This document shows positions 1 through 10,703 of a stretch of DNA of 64,000 nt, in pieces. The position numbers and the translations under genes were made by a program. Position 1 is the stretch's first letter, and each line of letters begins with the position of its first letter. This DNA comes from Deltaproteobacteria bacterium (GTDB taxonomy: Bacteria; Desulfobacterota; Syntrophia; Syntrophales; UBA5619). The notes under the pieces were generated by a model that was not told where the DNA came from, ran no database searches, and saw only the letters and a list, made by a program, of their open reading frames with translations. The stretch covers positions 30,596 to 94,595 of the forward strand of contig JAJFTY010000083.1 in the NCBI GenBank assembly GCA_021372695.1, read 5' to 3'.

Positions 1-800
1 TCGCGCACGATCACGGGGCGATAGATCATTGACCTCTGGTAGGATGAAATGAAAAAATCACGCTCTACGGTCTGAAACAGTCGGATCTCTTTTTCAACAT
101 CGGCATTCGTAATGATTGGGATCTCTCCGCGCTTTCCCTTCGCCACGGACTGTAGCGAGCCGTATATGGCCAGAATTCTCTTTGAGATCATTAGGCGCAG
201 ATCATCCTTCTGTCGCACAATGTCTGGTTTCCCGTTGGTGTCGAGCAAGAGGGCATATGCCTGGTCCAACATCTGAAGCGCATCCTCGAGTTCACCCTTG
301 ACCCAATATTTATGGGATTCATCCAGCAGCAGAAGGGCTTCATCCATGATATCTCTTTCGGTTTCTTCCTCCTGCTGATCACGAGATACGCGGGGATTGA
401 GTTTGGGGAGGCTGGTTGCGGGGTAGCTTTTCTTCCCTTCGCCCTTCTGGCGGTCCGAAAATAAAACCGGTGGGGGAACTGCTGTATTGATGGATGGGGT
501 CACCGCCCGCCGATTCGGTGGATCGATATTCGTTTCGATCAGTGGGTCTTTCATTGGATTGGGTAACGGTTGCGGATCCGCTTTCGCAATACAATCGTCG
601 CTTTCTTGATAAAGGGCGGTATCTTTTGCCGAAGATTCGGGTGGCGGCAGAGAGGGCTCCGCATGGTCTGCCGCCGCGATTGTCGGGTGGGGCTGTTTAG
701 AGGTTTCATCCTGGGTGGCTGCGCACGAGATGATTGTCAGACCGAAAATAACAATGACTGTCGGTATGATCGGCGTCATCGATATCTTTTTTCCAAACAT
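1..800 (-). CDS. MltD-like lytic transglycosylase lipoprotein, N-terminal part (runs off left edge)
   Basis: An ATG at 800, preceded by AAGGAG, opens a frame that stays open for 266 codons to the window edge, so the stop and C-terminus lie outside. Residues 9-25 are hydrophobic and lead to Cys26 in LTIISC, a lipobox-like site, so it is probably a lipoprotein. Residues 27-145 are proline-rich and look like a periplasmic linker. From about residue 150 the sequence becomes helical, and it ends with EKEIRLFQTVERDFF and SYQRSMIYRPVIVRE. These resemble the lead-in helices just before the catalytic SLT domain of MltD-type murein transglycosylases. The catalytic and LysM parts are not visible, so the family call is inference; the lipoprotein call is better supported. 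It lies 133 bp downstream of prfB in the same direction. Confidence 0.6.
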   Translation of the reverse strand, partial: MFGKKISMTPIIPTVIVIFGLTIISCAATQDETSKQPHPTIAAADHAEPSLPPPESSAKDTALYQESDDCIAKADPQPLPNPMKDPLIETNIDPPNRRAVTPSINTAVPPPVLFSDRQKGEGKKSYPATSLPKLNPRVSRDQQEEETERDIMDEALLLLDESHKYWVKGELEDALQMLDQAYALLLDTNGKPDIVRQKDDLRLMISKRILAIYGSLQSVAKGKRGEIPIITNADVEKEIRLFQTVERDFFISSYQRSMIYRPVIVR

Positions 801-933
801 CCTCAACTCCTTGCCTTGAAGCTTTCAATTCCGAGCTGTGGAAAATCAGTTTTCTTACGGCGTCTTCATGACGGACTGCCATCAACATGCAATGGCGAGT
901 CCTTATACCATATTATATCGCCTTCCCCCAATA

Positions 934-2023
934 TTAATGGAGCAGATAGGCCTCAATGAAATCGTCGATATCGCCATCCATGACACGCCCGACGTTGCCG
1001 GTCTCAACATTCGTCCGGTGATCCTTGACCATTTTATAGGGGTGCATCACATAAGAGCGGATCTGACTTCCCCACGCGATATCCTTCTTTGTCTTGTTGA
1101 TTTCATCAAGTTTCTCGTTCTGCTCCCGTAATTTCAACTCATAGAGTCGGGAGCGAAGATATTTCATGGCCATCGCTTTGTTCTTGTGTTGGGAACGTTC
1201 GTTCTGACACTGAACGACGATTCCCGTCGGAAGATGGGTAATTCTCACGGCAGAGTCCGTTTTGTTGACATGCTGGCCCCCTGCGCCCGTTGACCTGTAG
1301 GTGTCGATTCGCAGATCCTTTTCGTCGACTTCGATCACGATCCGGTCATCGACCTCCGGATAGACGAAGACAGAAGCGAACGACGTATGACGGCGGGCAC
1401 CGGCATCGAACGGCGATATTCTCACCAGCCGATGGATCCCGATCTCGGCCTTGGCATATCCGTATGCATATTCGCCCCGAAGCGTCAAAGTCACGCTCTT
1501 CAATCCCGCTTCGTCTCCCGGCAGGTAATCGATAATGTTCGCTACGAAGCCCTTCCTTTCCGCCCAGCGCAGATACATCCGCAAGAGCATCTCCGCCCAG
1601 TCCTGGGCTTCTGTCCCTCCCGCGCCCGCATGTATCGACAGGATCGCATTCATGTGATCCTGTTCGGAGCCGAGCATCATCTGAAGTTCATCATCACGAA
1701 CCGCGGCATTCAGCGCCTCCAACTCGGATCGTATTTCGTTCTGGGCCCGGTCGTCCTTTTCCTCGGAGGCCATTTCGGCCAGCATGCGCAAGTCGTCGAG
1801 GCTGCCTTTCTGCTTCCGCCATCGCTCGACTGCATCAGACAGCCGGCTCTTCTCACGGAGGATGCCGCTTGCCCTCTCAGGATCGTTCCAGAAGCCCTCC
1901 CGCAACGACTCCTTTTCCAGTTCCCTGATCCTCAACTCCTTTTCAGGGATGTCAAAGAAACACCCCGAAATGTTCGATTCTCCTGGCTAAATCGACTATG
2001 GTTTCATGAATCTCTTCAAGCAT
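934..2023 (-). CDS. prfB: Peptide chain release factor 2 (programmed +1 frameshift)
   Basis: RF2 reads UAA and UGA stop codons and triggers peptidyl-tRNA hydrolysis. The protein is encoded in two frames. A short zero-frame part begins with ATG at 2023 (MLEEIHETIVDL), and after 23 codons it meets TGA at 1954-1952. A +1 shift then continues through DIPEKELRIRELEK to the stop at 934. The joined product is about 362 residues, close to E. coli RF2 at 365. The SPF tripeptide that recognises stop codons (VRISPFDAGARR) and the GGQ hydrolysis motif (STGAGGQHVNKTDSAVR) are both present. The start overlaps the last codons of lnt, and GGAGGAG lies about 10 nt upstream. Autoregulation by RF2 level is the known purpose of this arrangement. 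Confidence 0.97.
1951..1966 (-). promoter_or_regulatory. prfB programmed +1 frameshift site
   Basis: On the minus strand the sequence reads GGGGTG TTT CTT TGA C. This has the same layout as the classical RF2 site AGGGGG TAT CTT TGA C: an internal Shine-Dalgarno-like G run, one spacer codon, the slippery CTT and an in-frame TGA at 1954-1952. Slippage of the CTT-bound tRNA to TTT resumes reading at GAC. Residues on both sides fit the RF2 family only if the shift occurs. Confidence 0.93.
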
Positions 2024-3563
2024 TTTTCATTCTCCTCCTCTGTATGAAATCAGTCAGGATCAACAGCAGTGCGCATGCGTACACGAACAGGTCTCCATAT
2101 GCCGCATAAAACGTCCTCTCGTCAATGAATTTTACCCGGCCTCTCAGAACGGTTCTTTCAAAAATGTCCGTCCGGGATCGAATGATGCCTGTCGGATCGA
2201 TCACGGCGCTTACGCCGGTGTTGGCTGCGCGAACCAGATATAGACGATTCTCTATCGCTCTGAAGACCGTCATGGAAAGATGCTGGAAGGGCGCCGATGT
2301 TCTGCCGAACCAGGCGTCATTGGTTATGTTGATCAGAAGGCCCGCCCCTTGATTCTTATAGCTCCTCGCTGCTTCCGGAAAGATGGCTTCATAGCAGATC
2401 AGGACTCCTAGACGGTGGCCATTATGGCTCAAGGGAGCAAATTTGCTGCTCGGCCTGAAGTCGCCGACTCCGGCCACAAGCTTTCCCATGAAAGGGAGGT
2501 ACTGCTTCAGGGGGACGTATTCTCCGTAGGGAACCAGATGCGTTTTGTCATATCGACCGGCGACCACGCCATCGGATCGAAGCAGGTACGCACTGTTCAT
2601 TAGGGAGACTTTCCCATCCCCCTCCTCGTACCTTGGACTGCCGAAGAGGAGTGATCGACCCGATATCCGGGTCAGTTGAATGACTGCCTCCCGTTCCGTT
2701 CCGGGACGTTCAAAGTAAAATGGCGCGGCCGTTTCTGGCCAGACAAGAAGGCCATCCATAGCTGGCAGGGATTCGAGTGAAAGCGAACGGTAAATATCGA
2801 GCGTTTCGGACTGGTAGCGATCATCCCATTTGATGCTCTGATCGATGTTGCCCTGGACGAGAGCGACCTCGATGGAGCCTGTTTCCCGCATCGATTCCTG
2901 GATATCCGCGATGCGAAAGTGACCATAACTATAGATGGCCAATAAAACAGCCGCCGCCGTGGCTATTCCCGTCACGGGATATCTAGCCCTCTTGAATCGC
3001 GCGGCCACGATGTCGTACAGGACTGCATTGATCAGGACGATCGCGAATGATATTCCGTATGTCCCGGTGATGTCGGCGATCTGAATGATGTTACCGAAGT
3101 GATACTGCGAATAGGCCAGATTCTCCCAAGGGAAACCCGTGAGAAAATGAGACTTCATAAACTCGAGAATCGTCCACAACGGGGGTGCAGTGAGATACAG
3201 GGCACTTCCTCTGGCCCTCAGAAAGGTGAGTCCCGCTGCAAAGAAAGCTGTGTAGAGGCTCAAATATGCAGCCAGGAGAAGCATGGCCGATATCCCCATA
3301 TATATGGGAAGATGGCCATGTTTCACGACAGCATATGAAATCCAGTAGAGGATTCCCACATGGGCGAACAGACCGGTCATAAAACCGATCCTGAACCCCT
3401 CTTCCGGTCCCGCATCTCGCAGTGCATGAAAAAGGGGAACCAGCGCCACCCACGCCAGGATTCCGTTTCCGAACTTTGGAAATGAAAGAATCAGAAGAAG
3501 AGCGGACAGCGCCGCACTCACGGAAATTGTCGAAGCCTTCAGGTGAATCGGTTTTGATATCAT
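2016..3563 (-). CDS. lnt: Apolipoprotein N-acyltransferase
   Basis: Lnt adds the third acyl chain to the N-terminal Cys of lipoproteins in the inner membrane. The protein has 515 residues: a multi-membrane-segment N-terminal half followed by a nitrilase-like domain. The Glu-Lys-Cys catalytic triad is visible as Glu277 (LVWPETAAPF), Lys340 (YDKTHLVPYGE) and Cys390 (GVLICYEAIFPE), almost the positions known for E. coli (267/335/387). ATG 3563 is chosen over a TTG one codon earlier; the Shine-Dalgarno is weak. It begins 14 nt after the radical SAM gene, and its stop TGA (2018-2016) overlaps the prfB start, so the three are probably one transcript. Several lipoproteins in this window (MlaA, the MltD-like protein) would be substrates. 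Confidence 0.95.
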   Translation of the reverse strand: MISKPIHLKASTISVSAALSALLLILSFPKFGNGILAWVALVPLFHALRDAGPEEGFRIGFMTGLFAHVGILYWISYAVVKHGHLPIYMGISAMLLLAAYLSLYTAFFAAGLTFLRARGSALYLTAPPLWTILEFMKSHFLTGFPWENLAYSQYHFGNIIQIADITGTYGISFAIVLINAVLYDIVAARFKRARYPVTGIATAAAVLLAIYSYGHFRIADIQESMRETGSIEVALVQGNIDQSIKWDDRYQSETLDIYRSLSLESLPAMDGLLVWPETAAPFYFERPGTEREAVIQLTRISGRSLLFGSPRYEEGDGKVSLMNSAYLLRSDGVVAGRYDKTHLVPYGEYVPLKQYLPFMGKLVAGVGDFRPSSKFAPLSHNGHRLGVLICYEAIFPEAARSYKNQGAGLLINITNDAWFGRTSAPFQHLSMTVFRAIENRLYLVRAANTGVSAVIDPTGIIRSRTDIFERTVLRGRVKFIDERTFYAAYGDLFVYACALLLILTDFIQRRRMKNA

Positions 3564-3577
3564 CAATGATCGACTTC

Positions 3578-4450
3578 TCAGAGTGCTCGATATGCTTCCG
3601 GCCTGAGCATCGTGCCGTCTTGCTGTGACAGGACGCTTTCGATCGTCTGAATCGCCTTCAGCTTCTCCGATGGAAGCCGGACCCGTATAGGCAGATAATT
3701 GGAGGCATGGTTGGATGTAAATAGACAGTCTGTGAAAGAGGCGTTCCGCATGATGAGGAGCAGTTCCCGGAGGAAACCGAAAGTGTCCGGCAGGACAAAC
3801 CGCCCGTGGATATAATCTTCATAGAGCGGCGTTCCAGGAACCAGCATCAGGGTCAGGGCTCCGACGAAATCGGGATCGATTTTCGTCAGAATTTCTGCGG
3901 TATCCATGGCATGTTGAATGCTTCTTTCAATACCCCCGATGCCTAGAAGGATCGTCACGGACAGGGTCAAGCCGGCTTTTCGTATCCTTTTTCCCGCCTC
4001 GATCAGCTTTGCAGAAGTTGTCCCTTTCACGATCGTCCGGAGAAGCTCATCGTTTCCTGTTTCAATGCCCATGTAGATCATCCTGAGCCCCATGTCGCGC
4101 AATGCCGCAAGCTCATCCGTTGATTTTCGAAGGATGCTTTTTGCGTTGGCATAGGTTCCGATCCGTTCCAAATCAGGGCTGTGCCTGCGAACCGAGGCAA
4201 GTATCTCCAAAAGCCTTGGCTGAGGAATGATCAAGGCATCACCGTCGCAAAGAAAGACTCTGCGAATCGACCTGCCGTTTCCCGCCTCCTGCATATCCTC
4301 TTCGATTTCTGAAAGCGTCTTGATTCTAAATCCTTGCCCTTTGTACGTCGGGCAGAAAGTGCAGCGATTATGGGAGCATCCCGTTGTGACCTGGAGAATC
4401 AGGCTGTCTGCTTCACTTGGCGGTCTGATGATGATCCCTTCATACTTCAT
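3578..4450 (-). CDS. Radical SAM protein (Elp3/MiaB-like fold), function unknown
   Basis: This 290-residue protein has a cysteine cluster near residue 25, GCSHNRCTFCPTYKG, expected to bind the 4Fe-4S cluster that cleaves S-adenosylmethionine. The spacing is C-x4-C-x2-C instead of the usual C-x3-C-x2-C. The following segments fit the radical SAM half-barrel: FLCDGDALI, then GLRMIYMGIETGNDELL, then LLGIGGIERS, which matches the glycine-rich SAM-contact region. No extra SPASM, TRAM or B12 domain is visible, so the substrate cannot be deduced. It is the first gene of a run with lnt and prfB, and starts 58 nt downstream of the tRNA-Asp terminator on the same strand. Confidence 0.8.
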   Translation of the reverse strand: MKYEGIIIRPPSEADSLILQVTTGCSHNRCTFCPTYKGQGFRIKTLSEIEEDMQEAGNGRSIRRVFLCDGDALIIPQPRLLEILASVRRHSPDLERIGTYANAKSILRKSTDELAALRDMGLRMIYMGIETGNDELLRTIVKGTTSAKLIEAGKRIRKAGLTLSVTILLGIGGIERSIQHAMDTAEILTKIDPDFVGALTLMLVPGTPLYEDYIHGRFVLPDTFGFLRELLLIMRNASFTDCLFTSNHASNYLPIRVRLPSEKLKAIQTIESVLSQQDGTMLRPEAYRAL

Positions 4451-4508
4451 CCTTCAGATACCCCTTCACTTTCTTTCAACAATGCACTCCTCACGGCTTT
4501 CTGGCAAC

Positions 4509-4541
4509 AAAAAGGGGGCCGACCATGGTTGGTCAGCCCCC
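4509..4541 (-). terminator. Rho-independent terminator after tRNA-Asp
   Basis: Read on the minus strand, GGGGGCTGACC and GGTCGGCCCCC form an 11-bp stem with one G-U pair and a 6-nt loop, followed directly by TTTTT (4513-4509). It lies 10 nt past the CCA end of tRNA-Asp and before the radical SAM gene, so it ends the tRNA-Val/tRNA-Asp transcript. Confidence 0.9.
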
Positions 4542-4551
4542 TTCTGGCGAT

Positions 4552-4628
<77 letters not shown>

Positions 4629-4714
4629 GAGTATTAAATTCTATCTCCGCTTGAAATCCGTTTCGGGCCCCGTGATTCGGACCCGGGGCAGCCTCCAGGA
4701 TTTCGCTATTTCCA

Positions 4715-4790
4715 TGGTAGGCGGAACAGGACTTGAACCTGTGACATCCACGGTGTAAGCGTGGCGCTCTCCCAGCTGAGCTACCCGCCC
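4715..4790 (-). tRNA. tRNA-Val (TAC)
   Basis: A 76-nt cloverleaf with acceptor GGGCGGG/TCCGCCT (closed by G-U pairs at both ends), D-arm TAGCTCAGCTGGGAGAGC, anticodon loop CTTACAC giving TAC, T-arm GGTTCAAGTCC and encoded CCA (4717-4715). A sigma-70-type promoter lies 24 nt upstream. Confidence 0.97.
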
Positions 4791-4813
4791 GGATCACCCT
4801 CGATTCGGCGAGG

Positions 4814-4842
4814 TACTTAACAGCGATTCCCCCGGTTGTCAA
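4814..4842 (-). promoter_or_regulatory. Sigma-70 promoter for tRNA-Val/tRNA-Asp
   Basis: On the minus strand: TTGACA (4842-4837), 17-nt spacer, TAAGTA (4819-4814). The -35 is perfect and the -10 is weak. Its distance to the tRNA-Val 5' end suits a short leader. Confidence 0.6.
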
Positions 4843-4898
4843 GGATTAATTGACTTCCCGGACTCATGCCGAATGGTGCTGAAAAGAGTCTCCGATGC

Positions 4899-7325
4899 CT
4901 AATCACCCGTTCCCTTCTCTACTGGCTTCACAACCTGACCGCATACATCCGTTTGGGCTTTCATTCCTTCCTCGGGAAGGAAAGCAACCTTCAGAACTTC
5001 GTCAACATGCTCGGCAAGAATGATCTCTAAGTTTTTCAGCACGTTGTCCGGAACCTCAGCCAAATCCTTTTCGTTGTCCTTCGGAATGATCACGGTCCGG
5101 ATATTGCCGCGATGTGCAGCGAGCAGTTTCTCTTTCAGCCCTCCAATTGGCAAAACCCTGCCGCGCAGAGTGATTTCACCGGTCATTGCAAGATCCCCCC
5201 GCACTTTACGGCGGATGAATGCTGAAGCTATGGCGGTCGCGATCGCAATACCAGCAGAGGGACCATCCTTGGGAATCGCCCCCTCCGGAACATGGACGTG
5301 AATATCCGTGTCTTTATAGAAACCTTCCGCAAGTCCGAATTGCGCTGCCCGGGCACGAACATAGGTTAGAGCCGCCTGTGCCGACTCCTGCATGACATCC
5401 CCCAGCTTTCCGGTAAGGGTCATCTTTCCGGTCCCCTGCATGATTGACGCCTCGATGACCAGCAGCTCCCCGCCCACCTCAGTCCAGGCGAGCCCGATCG
5501 TAAGGCCGATTTCATCTCGCCCTTCGGTTTCTCCGTGGCGGAATTTGGGTATCGAGAGATAACCATGAATCGACTTGGAGGCAATCCGGATTTTCTTCTC
5601 CCCACCGTCAGTTACGATCTTTCGCGCAACTTTTCTGCAAATTGACGCGATCTCCCTTTCGAGGTTCCGGACGCCAGCTTCCCGAGTATATTGGCGGATG
5701 ATCGTCAACAATGCACCATCGGTAAAGACCACGCCATCTTTCTTGAGTCCGTTTGCATCCATCTCTTTCGGAACAAGAAATTTCTTGGCTATGTTGAGCT
5801 TTTCCTGTTCGGTGTAGCCTGCAAGACGGATGACTTCCATCCGGTCCTGAAGCGGCGCCGGGATGGTCTGGAGGACATTGGCCGTCGTAATGAACATGAT
5901 GTCTGAGAGGTCGTAGTCTACTTCCAGGTAATTGTCGTTGAAGGCGCTGTTCTGCTCGGGATCAAGAACCTCCAGCAGTGCGGACGACGGGTCTCCACGG
6001 AAATCGGAACTCAGTTTATCAACCTCATCCAGGCAGAACACCGGATTGTTTGTGCCCGCCTTCTTGAGAAGCTGGATGATCTTGCCGGGCATGGCACCGA
6101 TATAGGTTCGCCGGTGTCCCCGAATCTCAGCCTCATCACGAACACCGCCCAGAGAAAGCCGGACAAACTTTCGATTGGTCGCCCGGGCAACGGATTTCGC
6201 AATAGAAGTCTTCCCCACGCCCGGGGGGCCTACCAAGCAGAGGATCGGCCCCTTGTTCTTCTTGACCAGGGTTTGGACGGCCAGATATTCAATGATTCTC
6301 TCTTTGACCTGCTTAAGACCGTAATGGTCTTCCTCCAAAATGGCTTCGGAGGCCTTCAGGGTATAGCTGTTTTCCGTCTTTTCGGACCAGGGCATGTCAA
6401 GAAGCCAATCGATGTAGTTGCGGACCACGGTAGCCTCCGCAGACATCGGCGCCATCATCTGCATCTTCTTGATTTCCTGCTTTACTTTTCGATGCGCCTC
6501 TTCCGATAACTTCTTCTGCTTCAACCGTTTTTCAAGTTCAGCGATCTCATTGCGAAAATCGTCTTTTTCGCCCATCTCTTTCTGAATCGCCCGCATCTGT
6601 TCATTCAGGTAGTAGTCTTTCTGGGTCTTTTCCATCTGCTTCTTGACCCGTCTCTTGATCTTCTCCTCGACGTGCAGGATTTCGATCTCCGAGAGCATCA
6701 GTTCATAGATCGTCTCCATTCTTTCGGGAACATTGCAGATCTCAAGTATCTTCTGTTTATCTTCCAGCTTCGCGTTGATCTGCGAAATAACGACATCGGC
6801 AAGCTTCGAAGGGTCTTCAATCGACGCGATGGTACCGACCATTTCCAGATGAACTTTCTTGGTCATCTTCGCATAGGTCTCGAAGGACTCACGTATGCTC
6901 CTCATCAGGGCTTCGATCCGGACATCATCGGATTGACCGCTCTCTTCGAGCTCCTCGGCTCGTACCAGAAAATATTCCTCGCAAGGAAGATATTCGCGTA
7001 TGACTCCGCGTTTCTTCCCTTCAACCAGAACCTTAACCGTACCATCCGGCAAGCGCAGCAACTGGATAATGATCCCTATCGTTCCGATACGGTATATTTC
7101 ATCTTCCCCGGGGTCATCCTTATGGGCACTTTTCTGCGCGACCATGAAGATCTCTTTCTCATCCTTCATGGCGGATTCCAGAGCAGCTATCGATCTTTCC
7201 CTTCCAACGAACAGGGGAACGATCATGTGCGGAAAGACGACCACGTCTCTGAGAGGCAGAAGGGAAATATCTATGGTCCCCAAACGCCCCTTTCCGTTCT
7301 CTTCTTGATCTAACATAATTCCCAT
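4899..7325 (-). CDS. lon: ATP-dependent protease La (Lon)
   Basis: Lon is a cytosolic AAA+ serine protease that degrades misfolded and regulatory proteins. The 808 residues contain, in order, the N-terminal LAN domain ([20 protein letters not shown]), a coiled coil, the AAA+ module with Walker [10 protein letters not shown] and Walker [12 protein letters not shown], and the protease domain. Ser690 ([10 protein letters not shown]) and the Lys in [10 protein letters not shown] form the catalytic dyad. A second in-frame ATG at 7316 could also start translation; both have purine-rich leaders (GAGGAAATGGGA). It follows clpX by 18 nt as the last protein gene of the tig-clpP-clpX-lon group. A C-terminal tail of about 30 residues ([15 protein letters not shown]) is unremarkable. 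Confidence 0.98.
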   Translation of the reverse strand: MGIMLDQEENGKGRLGTIDISLLPLRDVVVFPHMIVPLFVGRERSIAALESAMKDEKEIFMVAQKSAHKDDPGEDEIYRIGTIGIIIQLLRLPDGTVKVLVEGKKRGVIREYLPCEEYFLVRAEELEESGQSDDVRIEALMRSIRESFETYAKMTKKVHLEMVGTIASIEDPSKLADVVISQINAKLEDKQKILEICNVPERMETIYELMLSEIEILHVEEKIKRRVKKQMEKTQKDYYLNEQMRAIQKEMGEKDDFRNEIAELEKRLKQKKLSEEAHRKVKQEIKKMQMMAPMSAEATVVRNYIDWLLDMPWSEKTENSYTLKASEAILEEDHYGLKQVKERIIEYLAVQTLVKKNKGPILCLVGPPGVGKTSIAKSVARATNRKFVRLSLGGVRDEAEIRGHRRTYIGAMPGKIIQLLKKAGTNNPVFCLDEVDKLSSDFRGDPSSALLEVLDPEQNSAFNDNYLEVDYDLSDIMFITTANVLQTIPAPLQDRMEVIRLAGYTEQEKLNIAKKFLVPKEMDANGLKKDGVVFTDGALLTIIRQYTREAGVRNLEREIASICRKVARKIVTDGGEKKIRIASKSIHGYLSIPKFRHGETEGRDEIGLTIGLAWTEVGGELLVIEASIMQGTGKMTLTGKLGDVMQESAQAALTYVRARAAQFGLAEGFYKDTDIHVHVPEGAIPKDGPSAGIAIATAIASAFIRRKVRGDLAMTGEITLRGRVLPIGGLKEKLLAAHRGNIRTVIIPKDNEKDLAEVPDNVLKNLEIILAEHVDEVLKVAFLPEEGMKAQTDVCGQVVKPVEKGTGD

Positions 7326-7343
7326 TTCCTCATTTACACGAAA

Positions 7344-8606
7344 TCACGCGGTTTCTGCTTTCTTTTCGAAGATGAGGATAGGATTCTCCTTATTCATGAC
7401 CACTTCCTCACTGATAACGCATTCCCTCACATCGGGCGTGGATGGGAGTTCATACATGATATCGAGCATCGTATTTTCCAGAATCGCACGCAGACCCCGC
7501 GCCCCTGACTTCCTTTCTACGGACAACGCGGCGATGGCCCGCAGCGCCCCATCACTGAATTTCAACTTTACACCTTCCAACTCAAACAATTTCTGGTACT
7601 GCCTGACGATGGCGTCTTTGGGCTCGACAAGGATGCGAATCAGATCCTCCTGAGACAATTCATCCAATGATGCAACGACCGGGAGTCGTCCAATAAATTC
7701 CGGAATCAAGCCATATTTCAGCAGATCTTCAGGACGAACCTCTTTGAGCAGCTCATTCGTCTTCTTATCCTGTTTGCTCCGGATGTCTGCCCCGAAACCC
7801 ATTGCATTGAATCCCGTTCTCCGTGCGATAATTCCATCCAGGTCATTGAACGCACCGCCACAAATGAACAGGATGTTCGTCGTATCCACCTGAATAAACT
7901 CCTGTTGCGGGTGCTTTCTTCCCCCTTTGGGCGGGATATTCGCGGTTGTTCCTTCTATAATCTTCAGGAGCGCCTGCTGGACTCCCTCTCCCGATACATC
8001 ACGGGTGATAGACGGGTTGCCTGATTTCTTGGCGATCTTGTCGATTTCATCGATGTAAACGATCCCCTTGGATGCTTTTTCGACATCATAATCGGCATTC
8101 TGCAACAGGCTGAGGATGATATTCTCGACATCCTCTCCAACATAGCCCGCTTCGGTCAGCGTCGTCGCATCGGCAATGGTGAACGGGACATTCAGGATTC
8201 GAGCCAGGGTTTTGGCCAGAAGGGTTTTGCCTGACCCGGTCGGCCCGATCAGCAGGATGTTGCTTTTGTGAATATCAACCCCGTCCATCCCGACACGGGA
8301 AAACAACCTGCGGTAGTGGTTGTAAACAGCAACCGAAAGAACTTTCTTGGTTCTTTCCTGCCCGATGACGTACTGATCAAGAAATTTCGTAATGCTTTTC
8401 GGGTCGGGAATACCCTTGCGGAACTCCTCTTTCCCTGGCTTCTCGCACTCTTCTTCGATGATGCAGCGGCAGAGTTCTATGCATTCGTCGCAAATATAGG
8501 CCGAAGGACCTGCAACGAGTTTCCTGACCTCACCCTGATTCTTCCCGCAAAAAGAACAGAATAATAGCCCCCGTCCCGTTTGCGTATCTCTTCCTTTTCT
8601 GACCAT
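7344..8606 (-). CDS. clpX: ATP-dependent Clp protease ATP-binding subunit ClpX
   Basis: ClpX unfolds substrates and feeds them to ClpP. In 420 residues it shows the N-terminal zinc-binding domain with four Cys ([11 protein letters not shown] and ICDECIELC), Walker [16 protein letters not shown], the GYVGED pore loop, Walker [15 protein letters not shown] and the RKH loop ([12 protein letters not shown]). Its gene follows clpP by 30 nt and precedes lon, the usual bacterial order. Confidence 0.98.
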   Translation of the reverse strand: MVRKGRDTQTGRGLLFCSFCGKNQGEVRKLVAGPSAYICDECIELCRCIIEEECEKPGKEEFRKGIPDPKSITKFLDQYVIGQERTKKVLSVAVYNHYRRLFSRVGMDGVDIHKSNILLIGPTGSGKTLLAKTLARILNVPFTIADATTLTEAGYVGEDVENIILSLLQNADYDVEKASKGIVYIDEIDKIAKKSGNPSITRDVSGEGVQQALLKIIEGTTANIPPKGGRKHPQQEFIQVDTTNILFICGGAFNDLDGIIARRTGFNAMGFGADIRSKQDKKTNELLKEVRPEDLLKYGLIPEFIGRLPVVASLDELSQEDLIRILVEPKDAIVRQYQKLFELEGVKLKFSDGALRAIAALSVERKSGARGLRAILENTMLDIMYELPSTPDVRECVISEEVVMNKENPILIFEKKAETA

Positions 8607-8636
8607 GCAACAATGACCCCTTTGCTCAGTATTTCT

Positions 8637-9221
8637 TTAAATTCTCTTTTCGATGATTTCATCGATGATGCCGTACTGCTTCGCCTGTTCACCCGTCATG
8701 TAATAGTCACGCTCGGTGTCGGCCATAATCTTCTCCAGAGGCTGACCCGTCAGGTTTGCCAGGATCTGATTCAGTTCATCCTTAAGCCGCAGGATCTCCC
8801 GTGCCTGGATATCGATGTCTGTTGCCTGTCCCTGAAATCCTCCCAAGGGTTGATGGATAAGAATTCTGGCGTGGGGCAGTGCGAACCGTTTACCCTTTTG
8901 TCCAGCTGCCAGAAGAAGCGCGCCCATGCTTGCGGCCTGTCCCATACAAACCGTCGATACGGCCGGTTTGATATAGCGCATTGTATCGTAAATCGCCATT
9001 CCGGAGCTGACATGTCCGCCAGGCGTATTCAGATAGAAGAAAATCTCCTTGTCCGGATCATCCGATTCCAGATAGAGTAACTGAGCGATAACAAGGTTTG
9101 CCACTTCATCGTCGATGGCCGTTCCCAGGAAAATGATGCGATCCCGGAGAAGCCTCGAATAGATATCGAATGCCCTCTCTCCACGTCCATCCTGCTCGAC
9201 TACCATAGGGATAAGACTCAT
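8637..9221 (-). CDS. clpP: ATP-dependent Clp protease proteolytic subunit ClpP
   Basis: This 194-residue serine peptidase forms the chamber of ClpXP. The catalytic triad is Ser98 ([11 protein letters not shown]), His in [10 protein letters not shown] and Asp in [13 protein letters not shown] 9221 lies only 2 nt after the tig stop, and its Shine-Dalgarno GGAGG sits in the last tig codons, suggesting translational coupling. The N-terminus ([20 protein letters not shown]) is the usual propeptide junction region. Confidence 0.98.
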   Translation of the reverse strand: MSLIPMVVEQDGRGERAFDIYSRLLRDRIIFLGTAIDDEVANLVIAQLLYLESDDPDKEIFFYLNTPGGHVSSGMAIYDTMRYIKPAVSTVCMGQAASMGALLLAAGQKGKRFALPHARILIHQPLGGFQGQATDIDIQAREILRLKDELNQILANLTGQPLEKIMADTERDYYMTGEQAKQYGIIDEIIEKRI

Positions 9222-9223
9222 TT

Positions 9224-10555
9224 TTAGGCCTCCGCCATCTCCTTCTTCTCGTCTTTCTTAACTGCGGTCACCGTTGCATTTGCCTCCAGAAAGTCATAAG
9301 TTTTGCGGTTGATGATTTCACTCCGGATATTGTCGATCAGATCGTCCTTTTCAAGCGACTTTTTCAGCGTTTCATAATCCTGACCTCTCTGGACAGCGAT
9401 CTCACGAATCTTCTTTTCCACTTCATCGTCTCCCGCAGCCAAGCCTTCCTTACCGGCAATGGCCTTCAGCAGAAGCACCGTTCTGACAATCTTGGCAGCC
9501 TCATCCCGGAACTGATCGTGGAGCTTGAAACTGAACTCCGCTGCCTTCTTGGCATCCATCCCCCCTGATACCATTCGCTTCTGCATGTCGGACATCATAT
9601 AGTATATCTGCCGCTCGATAAAAGAGTCGGGTACCTCGAAGGGGTTTTTCTCCAGGAGCTTGTCACCGATCTGTCTTTCAAAAGCGGCGGCCATCTTCCG
9701 CTTTTTCTCTTCTTCCTGGTTCCTCCGAATATCCTCCTTGAGGGCATCCAGTGTCTCGTATTTTTCAAAATTCTTGACGAATTGTTCGTCGATTTCTGGA
9801 AGTTTCTTGATCCGGATCCCCTTGACCAAAACTGTAAATTCGACATCTTTTCCCGCCAGATCCGCGGCATGATAGTCTTCCGGGAATTTGACGGCGACAC
9901 ATTTGGACTCGTCCTTTCTCATGCCGATTAGCTGCTCCTCAAAACCCGGCACAAAGGTCTTCGAGCCGATTTCAAGGAGGTAATTCTCCGATTTCAGCTC
10001 CTTGAGTTGCTTACCATCAACGGTTCCCGTGAAATCGATGGTAACGAAATCTCCCGAGAGGATCGCATGTTCTTCGGGGACCTCTTCCATGGTGGCAAAC
10101 ATCTGCCGTATTTCCTGCATCCGGGCTTCCAGCTCTTCCGCGGTCACGATGACCTCTTCTTTTTCCAGCTCAAGGCCTCGATAATCCTTCGGTTCAACGT
10201 TTGGCTCGACCTCGACGATCGCCGAAAAGGTAAAGTTCTTTTCCGCTTCGATTCCTTTCTGTTCGATTTCCGGCTGGGTCACCACCGGGAGTCCCTTCTC
10301 CTGCAGCGTTTCCCAGTAGAATCGGTTCACCAGATTGGATACCGTTTCTTCCTCGGCCTCCTCCCGATAATGTGCCTCCAGGATGCCCCGCGGTATCTTT
10401 CCCGGTCTGAACCCTTTGATTTTGGCCTTCTTCCCCACCTTCCGGTAGACCGCATCCAACTCGCTTTTTACATCAGCCCATGGAATGTCAAAGGATAGTT
10501 TCTTCTTCACACTGCTGATGTCATCAACTTTTACAGCGACACTGATGTCACTCAC
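9224..10555 (-). CDS. tig: Trigger factor (ribosome-associated chaperone, PPIase)
   Basis: Trigger factor binds nascent chains at the ribosome exit tunnel. The 443-residue protein has the ribosome-binding signature [19 protein letters not shown] (family GFRxGK), a central FKBP-type domain ([16 protein letters not shown]) and the long helical C-terminal arms ([20 protein letters not shown]). The start is GTG at 10555 with AGGGAG about 9 nt upstream. The gene lies 45 nt downstream of tRNA-Leu and has no promoter of its own that I can see, so the mRNA probably begins at the tRNA-Leu promoter and is processed. Confidence 0.97.
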   Translation of the reverse strand: MSDISVAVKVDDISSVKKKLSFDIPWADVKSELDAVYRKVGKKAKIKGFRPGKIPRGILEAHYREEAEEETVSNLVNRFYWETLQEKGLPVVTQPEIEQKGIEAEKNFTFSAIVEVEPNVEPKDYRGLELEKEEVIVTAEELEARMQEIRQMFATMEEVPEEHAILSGDFVTIDFTGTVDGKQLKELKSENYLLEIGSKTFVPGFEEQLIGMRKDESKCVAVKFPEDYHAADLAGKDVEFTVLVKGIRIKKLPEIDEQFVKNFEKYETLDALKEDIRRNQEEEKKRKMAAAFERQIGDKLLEKNPFEVPDSFIERQIYYMMSDMQKRMVSGGMDAKKAAEFSFKLHDQFRDEAAKIVRTVLLLKAIAGKEGLAAGDDEVEKKIREIAVQRGQDYETLKKSLEKDDLIDNIRSEIINRKTYDFLEANATVTAVKKDEKKEMAEA

Positions 10556-10600
10556 GGCAATTTGCTCCCTTTCCTATAATGTATTCGGATAATCTACAGA

Positions 10601-10687
10601 TGGTGCGAGAGAGGGGAGTTGAACCCCTATCCGCTCAGGCGGGCTGGATCCTAAGTCCAGTGCGTCTACCAATTCCGCCACTCTCGC
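10601..10687 (-). tRNA. tRNA-Leu (TAG)
   Basis: An 87-nt class II tRNA with acceptor GCGAGAG/CTCTCGC, anticodon loop CTTAGGA giving TAG, a long variable arm (CCCGCCTGAGCGG) and encoded CCA (10603-10601). It stands directly before tig behind a near-consensus promoter. Confidence 0.97.
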
Positions 10688-10703
10688 AGGTAGAAGCGAC
10701 ACT

